A stretch of 20,457 nt of DNA from Pseudomonadota bacterium (GTDB taxonomy: Bacteria; Bdellovibrionota; Bacteriovoracia; Bacteriovoracales; Bacteriovoracaceae). Shown one piece after another: positions 14,608 through 20,457 of the stretch. Numbering within the stretch: the stretch's first letter is position 1; each line of letters opens with the position of its first letter. The notes below the pieces were generated by a model. The model had not been told where the DNA came from and ran no database searches. It saw only the letters and a list, made by a program, of their open reading frames with translations. A program made the translations under genes and the position numbers. Where the stretch lies: contig JAJTIF010000171.1 in NCBI GenBank assembly GCA_021299675.1, forward strand, positions 1 to 20,457, written 5' to 3'.

Positions 14608-14636
14608 TTGACGTCAATACGACGGCAGCTTAGACT
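14608..14636 (+). promoter_or_regulatory. Possible internal promoter with TTGACGTCAA palindrome
   Basis: TTGACG (14608-14613) and TAGACT (14631-14636) are 17 bases apart, five and four of six consensus matches. The -35 is part of the perfect 10-base palindrome TTGACGTCAA. A start near 14643 would put the GTG at 14644 at or near the 5' end of the RNA. This is speculative. Confidence 0.25.
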
Positions 14637-14677
14637 TGATTTTGTGATTAAAAAATCAAGCGGACAAGCTGCCGTCG
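14620..14677 (+). promoter_or_regulatory. Long two-part hairpin around the second prepilin start
   Basis: The outer stem pairs CGACGGCAGCTT (14620-14631) with AAGCTGCCGTCG (14666-14677), twelve perfect pairs. An internal loop follows (AGA against CGGAC), then an inner stem CTTGATTTT (14635-14643) with AAAATCAAG (14652-14660), nine perfect pairs. The apical loop GTGATTAA holds the candidate start codon GTG. It lies 31 bases after the Flp pilin stop. Confidence 0.75.
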
Positions 14678-14856
14678 AATATTTATTTGTGCTGGTCTTA
14701 ATGATTCTCATCGCTTCGAGAATTGCTGTACGTTTTAATGATTTCTTTCGCGATTCTCTTGGAAATTTAGGTCACGTGTTGTCTCAGAATTTGATTGTGG
14801 GAATTTGTGAAACCCAATGCTTCTTTTCCTCTTACGAAAACTTCTATAGAAGATAG
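14644..14856 (+). CDS. Second Flp-like prepilin / minor pilin
   Basis: With the GTG start the protein has 70 residues: a short leader MIKKSSG, then Q at +1, AAVE with Glu at +5, and a hydrophobic helix YLFVLVLMILIASRI. The leader matches that of the TadE-like gene (MIKKQAG), which favours this start over an in-frame TTG at 14608 that would add 12 basic residues. Neither start has an SD. The C-terminal part contains two Cys close together (GICETQC). It lies between the major pilin and the prepilin peptidase, and is probably a minor pilin or pseudopilin processed by TadV. The 5' end is folded into a strong hairpin, which should limit translation. Confidence 0.75.
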   Translation: MIKKSSGQAAVEYLFVLVLMILIASRIAVRFNDFFRDSLGNLGHVLSQNLIVGICETQCFFSSYENFYRR

Positions 14857-14858
14857 CC

Positions 14859-15359
14859 ATGGCGCCAAAACTTACCTATTTGGGAATCCTGCTTTGTCTG
14901 GTTGCTGTTGCGTGGATTGATTTTAAAACCCAAAAAATCTCTAATCGATGGACCCTCTTGAACCTGATTGTCTTTGTCGGTCTTTTGATTCTATCACCAC
15001 TTCACCCTCTCACTTTTTCGACCCTCATCTACCCTGTGCTTATGCTCATGGTGGGGTTTGTGCTTTTTATTCTCAATGTGATGGGAGCGGGGGATGCTAA
15101 ATACCTCGCTAGCCTTTTTCTGATCATTCCTCTCACTTGGCAGGCACCATTTTTTGAGCTCCTAGTCTTGTCCACATGTTTGGTCGCAAGTGTGTTAATA
15201 ATAGTGAACATCTTAAGAAATTATTCTAGAGTTATTAGAGAGATAAGGAATAGAAACTTAAAGGGCCTGAGCTCATGTTTTGGAACCCGTTTTTCATACG
15301 CCCCCGTTATCCTTTTTGCCTGGTTGTGGTTCGCCGTACAACTCAGAATTCTCAGTTAG
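14859..15359 (+). CDS. tadV: Prepilin peptidase TadV/CpaA
   Basis: An inner-membrane aspartic peptidase of family A24 that cuts Flp prepilins after the leader glycine. The 166-residue protein is almost wholly membrane-embedded, about six hydrophobic segments. The two catalytic Asp residues are visible: Asp21 in the WIDFKTQKISN motif and Asp79 in MGAGDAK (the GxGDxK signature). Like other Tad peptidases it lacks the N-terminal methyltransferase domain of PilD. The ATG lies two bases after the previous stop. The 3' end overlaps the next prepilin gene by 85 bases if that gene starts at its first ATG. Confidence 0.92.
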   Translation: MAPKLTYLGILLCLVAVAWIDFKTQKISNRWTLLNLIVFVGLLILSPLHPLTFSTLIYPVLMLMVGFVLFILNVMGAGDAKYLASLFLIIPLTWQAPFFELLVLSTCLVASVLIIVNILRNYSRVIREIRNRNLKGLSSCFGTRFSYAPVILFAWLWFAVQLRILS

Positions 15360-15640
15360 GTCAGAGCACGGTAGAATATGTTCTCCTCTTGGCCGTTGTT
15401 GTATCACTTGTTTTCACTGTTATTAATTCTGCAAGATTCAAAGATCTACTTGGGGAGGGCGGAGGTTTTGCGCTGCGGATGAAAGACGAGATGGAGTGGA
15501 ATTATCGCTTTGCCTCTCAGTATTACGGCGAAGCTTCAGCATTTAATGTAAATCTTGGGTCTCGAAACCACCCTGGATACTATAATCAAAGAAGAGGGGC
15601 GACACATTTTATTGGTCCACTTCGCCCGTACCCACAATGA
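15275..15640 (+). CDS. Third Flp/TadE-like prepilin
   Basis: A 121-residue protein with a leader ending LG at 28-29, the processing motif G|QSTVE (Glu at +5), a hydrophobic helix YVLLLAVVVSLVFTVI at about 35-50, and a polar, Gly/Arg/Tyr-rich C-terminal region. It is larger than Flp and smaller than a typical TadE. The first ATG has AAAGGG nine bases upstream, but gives an unusually long leader and an 85-base overlap with tadV. An in-frame GTG at 15326 would shorten both but has no SD. The stop overlaps the next start (ATGA). Confidence 0.8.
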   Translation: MFWNPFFIRPRYPFCLVVVRRTTQNSQLGQSTVEYVLLLAVVVSLVFTVINSARFKDLLGEGGGFALRMKDEMEWNYRFASQYYGEASAFNVNLGSRNHPGYYNQRRGATHFIGPLRPYPQ

Positions 15641-16206
15641 TAAAAAAACAAGCAGGTCAGTCGACCATTGAGTTTTTGCTCACTTTCATGTTTGCTCTGG
15701 CATTCTTATTTCTATTCGTGAACATTTCTGTGAACTACTCAGCGGGCTACCTGGTTCACTACGCAACCTTCATGGCCAGTCGCACGTACATGACCGCTGA
15801 CACATCAACGGTTAATGGCGGCGATCAGACAGCAAAAGATGAAGCACTCAAGACGCTCAAGCGCTTCCGGGTTGCAGCTGTTGGAGTTCCGGTCGATTCA
15901 GTTAAGAATTGCTGTAGCACCACCGTAGATGGTTTCTACATAAACTCGGCTTTCAATTCATCACTAAATGCACCTCTTTTTGTTGGTGCCGTCAGCGTTT
16001 TCAAAAAACCGCTCTCATATTTTCGAGCGATTGCTGGAGACACTGAGATTAGGTATGTCTCTGAATCCTTTTTGGGTAAGGAGCCGGTCCGGCATGAGTG
16101 CTGGACGAGAACCTGCCAAGCGATAAACCTCGCCGTAACAGGTAGTACAGGAAACTGTGCAACCGATGATACGGCTGACATCACGGTGTTTGATAATGGT
16201 TGCTAA
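15637..16206 (+). CDS. TadE-like pseudopilin
   Basis: A 189-residue prepilin-like protein: leader MIKKQAG, processing site G|QSTIE with Glu at +5, and one hydrophobic helix (about 12-32). A periplasmic domain follows with six Cys (92, 93, 155, 160, 174, 189), which suggests disulphides. This is the TadE architecture: minor pseudopilins that TadV processes and that are needed for Flp pilus assembly. Translation is coupled to the gene before (ATGA overlap) and the gene after (11-base overlap). Confidence 0.85.
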   Translation: MIKKQAGQSTIEFLLTFMFALAFLFLFVNISVNYSAGYLVHYATFMASRTYMTADTSTVNGGDQTAKDEALKTLKRFRVAAVGVPVDSVKNCCSTTVDGFYINSAFNSSLNAPLFVGAVSVFKKPLSYFRAIAGDTEIRYVSESFLGKEPVRHECWTRTCQAINLAVTGSTGNCATDDTADITVFDNGC

Positions 16207-16726
16207 AAAAAACCAAGAGGGTCAAGCTCTCATAGAACTCATTCTCTTTTTACCCTTCATGTTGATGATGTACACCGTCGTCGTGAGCCTCGGGGACGCA
16301 ATACACGCCTCAATTAATCAGCAAAAAATTACCAGAGCCTACTTCTATTACCGACTCCAGAATAACGCTCAGATCTCAAAACCCATGAGAGGTGATGGCG
16401 GGGGGCTCATCAACGCTGGCTGGAGCCAATTCGGACACTACTTTATTGGGTGGTCCGATTACTTGAATTCAGACAATCCGATTGCTCCATGTTTTAAACT
16501 CAACCTGCCTTTTGCTCCCGGGGCAGGGGACACCTGTGAAGCATCTTACACAAGTCAAACTACTCAGTTTGTTCGAGTCGCTACCGTCTATGGAATTTGC
16601 GGAGCCACCATCCGCAAGGCTGAAAATTCAGCTGCCGGTGACTTCGTTGAGCTTCCTGGCGCAGGAGATAGTGAACAAGCACTAGATACTGTTCTAGGGG
16701 CAGCAAGCTGCCACATTACACAGTAG
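16196..16726 (+). CDS. TadE/TadF-like pseudopilin
   Basis: A 176-residue protein starting MVAKKNQEG, with G|QALIE (Glu at +5) and a hydrophobic helix LILFLPFMLMMYTVVV at about 15-30. A soluble region with four Cys follows. The start at 16196 places the leader at the same length as the other prepilins; a longer in-frame version from 16157 is rejected. It overlaps the previous gene by 11 bases with no clear SD, so coupled translation is likely. It is the last of the prepilin group; a gap with a hairpin and a new promoter follows. It is the TadF or a second TadE equivalent; the sequence does not decide. Confidence 0.82.
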   Translation: MVAKKNQEGQALIELILFLPFMLMMYTVVVSLGDAIHASINQQKITRAYFYYRLQNNAQISKPMRGDGGGLINAGWSQFGHYFIGWSDYLNSDNPIAPCFKLNLPFAPGAGDTCEASYTSQTTQFVRVATVYGICGATIRKAENSAAGDFVELPGAGDSEQALDTVLGAASCHITQ

Positions 16727-16734
16727 TTGCTCAA

Positions 16735-16753
16735 AATGCTTGGGTAAAGCATT
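16735..16753 (+). repeat. Intergenic hairpin between prepilin group and cpaB
   Basis: AATGCTT (16735-16741) and AAGCATT (16747-16753) are perfect 7-bp arms around GGGTA. No T run follows, so it is not a standard terminator; it may protect the 3' end of the pseudopilin mRNA. Confidence 0.5.
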
Positions 16754-16777
16754 CCTCGGTTACGCTTTTGAAAATTA

Positions 16778-16786
16778 TGCTATCAT
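16778..16786 (+). promoter_or_regulatory. Extended -10 promoter upstream of cpaB
   Basis: TGC followed by TATCAT (16781-16786) is an extended -10 with five of six -10 matches and no good -35. It would give a short leader before the cpaB ATG at 16825, and a separate supply of the cpaB-cpaC-ATPase transcript. Confidence 0.4.
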
Positions 16787-16824
16787 ATTGATTAGAGGTT
16801 ACTAACTCGTTTAAGGATGAACGA

Positions 16825-17661
16825 ATGAATAGTCGCGCATTTACCCTAAGTTTGGTTATCGCAGGCATTGCGATGTTCATGGTGTATTCCTATCTTGAAG
16901 ATCGAGAGTCGAAGTTCATTGAAGAGTATGGGAACCCATCCCCCGTGGTTGTTGCAAAAGTTGATATTAAAGAACTTGAACTCATCGACGATCGCAAATT
17001 AAAAATCGAAAACATTCCCAAAAAATTCCAAATGCCAGGTCACTTCAAGAAAATTGAAGAGCTCTACAATACAATCGCTGCTGTCCCAGTAAAGACAGGC
17101 GAGCAAATTACGAGACCTCGCATTACCTACCCCGGAGCGCAGTCAGGTCTAGCTCGTCAGATTGCCGTCGGCAAGAGAGCACTTTCTGTGCAGGTACAAG
17201 AAAACCAAGCGGTCTCAAAACTTATTAAACCCGGTGATCGAGTAGATGTCCTGGCCACCATCGATTATGCAGGCGGAAAGAAAGAGCGTGTGAAAGTAAA
17301 AACAGTTCTTCAAGACGTGCTTGTTCTCTCGACAGGTCTCTATGTCACCAATAGCGTACCCATTGTAAACTTGCAGACATCAGAAAATGAAGGTCGCGAG
17401 ATGAAATTGAACAAGTACGTCAATTTCAACACTGTCACACTAGAGCTGACACCATTTGAGGTTCAGAAGATGGTCTTTCTTGTGACGGCAGGCGGGGGGA
17501 TCTTTCTCTCGCTGAGAAACAACGATGATAAAACGATCGAGCGCATAAGTGGTACTCGCTTGTTTGACGTCCTAGGTGAGGATGCCCCAGAGGCGAAAGC
17601 TTATTTTGCGGAACAACAGTCAAAAGAAAAAGTGAGAACAGGGAGACCGCCTGGTAACTAA
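16825..17661 (+). CDS. cpaB: Flp pilus assembly protein CpaB/RcpC
   Basis: CpaB works with the secretin in the periplasm and outer membrane. The 278-residue protein has an N-terminal signal anchor (hydrophobic 8-22), then a SAF-type domain (PVVVAKVDIKELELI, about 40-105, ending VKTGEQITRPRI) and the RcpC/CpaB domain (RQIAVGKRALSVQV at about 110 to LKPGDRVDVL-like IKPGDRVDVLATI at 138-150, then TLELTPFEVQKMVFLVTAGG at about 209-228). Length is normal. The start follows a spacer with its own promoter, and the 3' end overlaps the secretin by 11 bases if that gene begins at CTG. Confidence 0.92.
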   Translation: MNSRAFTLSLVIAGIAMFMVYSYLEDRESKFIEEYGNPSPVVVAKVDIKELELIDDRKLKIENIPKKFQMPGHFKKIEELYNTIAAVPVKTGEQITRPRITYPGAQSGLARQIAVGKRALSVQVQENQAVSKLIKPGDRVDVLATIDYAGGKKERVKVKTVLQDVLVLSTGLYVTNSVPIVNLQTSENEGREMKLNKYVNFNTVTLELTPFEVQKMVFLVTAGGGIFLSLRNNDDKTIERISGTRLFDVLGEDAPEAKAYFAEQQSKEKVRTGRPPGN

Positions 17662-19210
17662 GATTTTAATTACGCTCTTCTCATGTCTCCTTACATTTTC
17701 TGCAATTTCGCAGGATCAGCCAGCGGCTGCGCCCGGGGACAATGACGTCCTGGAAAGAGAAATCGAAGTTGCAGTCGGAATCGATGAGATTATTAAGCTT
17801 GATTTTGACTTTTCAACCAAAGTGCAAATTGGTAACGAGCAGTTCCTGCAATTAATCCTCGCACCACAGAAAAGAGAAATTACCTTCAAAGGTATTAAAG
17901 TCGGAAGAACTTCAGTTCTGATACGAGATAACATCGGTGATGTTCGATTGAGATATATCGTCCAGGTGACGGCCAGCGGAAAATCTCAGGTGGTTGCAGA
18001 GCTGCGAGAACTCATCGGAAATGTAGAGGGTCTTGAGATTGGAATCATGGGCGGAAAGGTCTTCGTGGGTGGGGAGATCGTCGTCCCGAGTGACATCACT
18101 CGAGTCAACACTGTGCTTGAGGCCTATCAAGACGTTTTAAGAATTGTGCAACTCTCGCCGCAGACCCAACGAGTGATTGCTCGTAAAATGATGGATGAAC
18201 TCGCCAGAAATAATCTCAAAGATGTTACCGTTCGGATTGTAAACAGAGTTTTCTGGTTAGAAGGCGTTGTGAGTTCAAAAGATAAAAAAGAGCTCGCCGT
18301 GGCCATCGCGAATGCCTACCTCCCAGATCGAATCAATCTCGAATCCAAGGGACTTCAAACCGTCAAGAGAGATGACATCCTAGACTTCATTTCTGTAAAC
18401 GAAAAAAAGGATCCTGCCCCGCCGCCAAAGCAAGTGAAGATTACCTCTCAATTTGTGGAGTTATCCAAGGATTACTCTCGAGTTTTTGGTTTCAAGTGGG
18501 CGCCACTGATGGGAGAAGACTCGAGTTCGATTAGCTTTGGTCAGGACTCAGCTGGCGGCGTAACCAGTCGAAGTAATGGAACCTTGGCCGCAACCATTTC
18601 GAATCTTTTCCCGAAGCTCAATTCAGCCAGGTCTGCGGGCTACGCTCGCATCGTCCAGTCGGGTATGGTGGTAACAAAAGATCAGATCGAAGCCAGCATT
18701 AAAAAGCAAACGACTATCCCCTTTGCTGTGGGTTCAGGTGATTTTACGAGAGCCTCTAATGCGACTGTCGGTTTTGATATGAAAGTCACTCCCAAAGTTT
18801 TAGAACAGGAAAAGGTAGAGCTTGGGATCGGTATTAGTGTCAATCTCACAGCAGCAGCCTCAACTGATGGTGCGCCCATAACGACTAATAACGACATCAA
18901 AACAACCGTTGTCATCAAGAGTAAAGAATCTGCTGCGATTGGTGGTGTCGTTCAGAACCAATCCACAACTCAGTATGATAAAGATGATCCTGCTCCCTCC
19001 GGTGGCGGTGGTGGTGCGGCAGCTGGCGGCGGTGCCCCTGCTGGAGGGACTGGGCAGTCAGCACCTCAGGCACTCTTTAGGATTTTAAGATCCAAAAATC
19101 ATCAGATCTCAAGAAACCAATATGTGATGTTTTTAACTCCAGAAATTATTGAGTCTGCTACAGCAGGAACTGAAGAGATTAGAAAAAAATTCAGACGCAG
19201 ATCGCGCTGA
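17651..19210 (+). CDS. cpaC: Tad pilus secretin CpaC/RcpA, likely CTG start
   Basis: The outer-membrane channel of the Tad pilus. From CTG 17651 the protein has 519 residues: a signal peptide (MVTKILITLF..., cut near residue 20), the pilus N-terminal domain (about 32-107), a BON-like region (about 110-230), and the secretin core (about 260-507) with the VGFDMKVTPKVL and QYVMFLTPEIIES strands. No ATG, GTG or TTG lies in frame between the upstream stop and GTG 17822, but AGGGAG sits five bases before the CTG. Starting at 17822 would delete the signal peptide and half of the first domain. A Gly/Ala-rich insert (448-473) replaces the usual IPVLG-type motif near the C-terminus. Confidence 0.9.
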   Translation: MVTKILITLFSCLLTFSAISQDQPAAAPGDNDVLEREIEVAVGIDEIIKLDFDFSTKVQIGNEQFLQLILAPQKREITFKGIKVGRTSVLIRDNIGDVRLRYIVQVTASGKSQVVAELRELIGNVEGLEIGIMGGKVFVGGEIVVPSDITRVNTVLEAYQDVLRIVQLSPQTQRVIARKMMDELARNNLKDVTVRIVNRVFWLEGVVSSKDKKELAVAIANAYLPDRINLESKGLQTVKRDDILDFISVNEKKDPAPPPKQVKITSQFVELSKDYSRVFGFKWAPLMGEDSSSISFGQDSAGGVTSRSNGTLAATISNLFPKLNSARSAGYARIVQSGMVVTKDQIEASIKKQTTIPFAVGSGDFTRASNATVGFDMKVTPKVLEQEKVELGIGISVNLTAAASTDGAPITTNNDIKTTVVIKSKESAAIGGVVQNQSTTQYDKDDPAPSGGGGGAAAGGGAPAGGTGQSAPQALFRILRSKNHQISRNQYVMFLTPEIIESATAGTEEIRKKFRRRSR

Positions 19211-19221
19211 TGAGGGAATAA

Positions 19222-20457
19222 ATGTCCGGGCATATTATTAGTGTTATCGGTGGCAAAGGGGGAGTTGGTAAGTCGCAGGTTGCGGCTAACCTTGCTTTCA
19301 TTTGGGCTCAAGAATCCAGACAAAAAATCCTTCTGCTCGACTTTGATCAAAAAGCATGCGGCGACCAAAGCATTATTACGGGTTTAAAATCGAAAAAGAA
19401 CGTGAAGGAACTAGCAGAATTCAATGGCGCTATTGATCCAAAGTCTCTCACGCTCTTTACAATAGAGCACAAAGCAGGCGTCTCCTTCATAGGGATGCCT
19501 CAAGACAGTACCACGGCCAATCAAATCAATGAAGAAGGCTTGGGCAAAGTACTTAAGGCTATTCCGAATATACATCCTATTACCATCATCGACGTGGGCA
19601 GTGAGATTACTCCTCTCGCTCTGAAGGCACTAGAGTATTCAACCCTGATTCTTCTCATCGTGACTCCTGATGTGTTAGCCGTGAATCAGGGGCGGCGGAT
19701 TTATACTGATCTTGTGACCATGCTTTTTCCGAAAGACATGATTCAAGTTGTCGTAAACCAATTTGTAAATGGTCACCCTGTGTCACCTGATGTCATTGGT
19801 AAGCAAATGGGCAAACCAGTTTTTAGTGCCATTCCACGCGATGACCAGAACTGCATCGCCGCACTTACCAGATCTACACCTGTCGTGACTGTAGCGAAGA
19901 ATGCTCCCTTCACCGCCGGCGTCACAGAGCTCACAAGAAAAATCATTCAGAAGAACGTTCTCGGCACCTTGGCAAAGCTCGTGAAGCCTCAAGATGCAGG
20001 AAAAAAACCTTCGACTGGAGACGAGGCGGGTGATGATAAGAAAACAAAAGATGCTTGGACTGACCTGAAGGCTCGTATCCATAGATCACTGGTCGAAGAG
20101 ATGGATCTCAAAAAACAAGATGAGAATGACCCAAAGGCGAAGATCATTCTGCGAGAGCAAACAAAAAAAATGATCGTTGATCTTCTCGGAAAAGAAGATA
20201 CCAAAACGGTGTTGAAGTCCCGCGATGACATGAATCGTATTGTGAAGGAAATTCTCGATGAAGCACTAGGCTTAGGGCCTCTCGAAGACATGCTCTCGGA
20301 TAAATCCATTTCAGAAATCATGGTGGTTGGGCCCAAGAAGATTTACTACGAGCAAAGCGGTAAAGTAAGAAAGTCAGAAGTCATTTTCACAAACTCAGTT
20401 GTTGCAGTTCCACAGAACAACATGCGCGTCTCGGGGTTGTTCGAGATGGCTGGAGTA
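19222..20457 (+). CDS. CpaE/TadZ-CpaF/TadA fusion ATPase (3' end cut)
   Basis: An open frame of 412 codons without a stop. Residues 1-253 are a ParA/MinD-type ATPase: GGKGGVGKS deviant Walker A at 10-18, LLLDFD Walker A' at about 37-42, and IIDVG at about 122-126. This is the CpaE/TadZ role of placing the pilus machine, but the usual N-terminal receiver-like domain is absent. A charged linker (about 258-278) leads to a CpaF/TadA N-terminal region: DLKARIHRSLVEEMDL from 281, GLGPLE at 350-355 and EIMVVGP at 365-371. The secretion ATPase Walker motifs would lie beyond the window. The final 21 residues do not resemble CpaF. SD AGGGA is five bases upstream of the ATG, 11 bases after cpaC. Confidence 0.85.
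   Translation, partial: MSGHIISVIGGKGGVGKSQVAANLAFIWAQESRQKILLLDFDQKACGDQSIITGLKSKKNVKELAEFNGAIDPKSLTLFTIEHKAGVSFIGMPQDSTTANQINEEGLGKVLKAIPNIHPITIIDVGSEITPLALKALEYSTLILLIVTPDVLAVNQGRRIYTDLVTMLFPKDMIQVVVNQFVNGHPVSPDVIGKQMGKPVFSAIPRDDQNCIAALTRSTPVVTVAKNAPFTAGVTELTRKIIQKNVLGTLAKLVKPQDAGKKPSTGDEAGDDKKTKDAWTDLKARIHRSLVEEMDLKKQDENDPKAKIILREQTKKMIVDLLGKEDTKTVLKSRDDMNRIVKEILDEALGLGPLEDMLSDKSISEIMVVGPKKIYYEQSGKVRKSEVIFTNSVVAVPQNNMRVSGLFEMAGV

Noticed and set aside
16157..16195. Longer start for the last pseudopilin
   Set aside because: It would give a leader of abnormal length and overlap the previous gene further; MVAKKNQEG matches the other prepilin leaders.
20395..20457. Reverse-strand resemblance of the last bases to the RecA NPET loop
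   Set aside because: Only about five residues (NNPET) match in a 20-codon stretch, which is well within chance.
1..20457. CRISPR arrays, tRNA or rRNA genes, insertion sequences, prophage
   Set aside because: No regularly spaced repeats, no tRNA cloverleaf pattern, no transposase or phage proteins were seen.

Overview
The window looks like a chromosomal segment from a Bdellovibrio-like bacterium (Bdellovibrionota, the former deltaproteobacterial predators). This is inferred from three things: short domain-reduced flagellins in tandem, a Tad (Flp) pilus locus with several prepilin-like genes, and a recA/pgpA/greA/recG housekeeping background of moderate GC. No rRNA gene or other decisive marker is present, so the phylum call is an inference. 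I saw no tRNA, CRISPR array, insertion sequence or phage gene.

Layout. (1) 1-1631, minus strand: pgpA, then recA, which is cut by the left edge. (2) 1706-2959, plus strand: a divergent RelA/SpoT-like nucleotidyltransferase, ending tail to tail with the next block. (3) 2937-7587, minus strand: a packed six-gene operon reading secreted/membrane hypothetical protein, small zinc-ribbon protein, greA, recG, degenerate FHA-like protein, alpha/beta hydrolase. (4) 7666-9375, plus strand: an AarF/UbiB (ABC1) kinase-like membrane protein, tail to tail with a minus-strand GNAT acetyltransferase (9372-10385). (5) 10559-12420, plus strand: two flagellins with structured leaders and a strong terminator, then an RmlD-like SDR protein (12499-13410), tail to tail with a minus-strand protein of unknown function (13399-13929). 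(6) 13930-14394: a 465-bp gene-free region that ends in a strong sigma70 promoter with a near-perfect Fur-box-like repeat over its -10. (7) 14395 to the right edge, plus strand: the Tad pilus locus, reading Flp pilin, second prepilin, TadV/CpaA prepilin peptidase, third prepilin, two TadE-like pseudopilins, CpaB, CpaC secretin, and an apparent CpaE-CpaF (TadZ-TadA) fusion cut by the edge.

How the genes work together. The Tad genes form one assembly line: prepilins are processed by TadV, the pilus crosses the outer membrane through CpaC with CpaB, and the CpaE/CpaF ATPase module positions and powers it. All five prepilins share a G-Q-x-x-x-E processing motif. The flagellins supply the filament. 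recA and recG serve recombination and fork rescue, and greA serves transcript cleavage.

Most interesting points: the CpaE-CpaF fusion; a CTG-started secretin whose signal peptide would be lost with a conventional start; a 21-bp two-part hairpin around the start of the second prepilin gene, with a GTG in its apical loop; a Fur-like site on the pilin promoter; a GGA-triloop hairpin plus a seven-codon mini-ORF in the second flagellin leader; and the RelA/SpoT-like protein.
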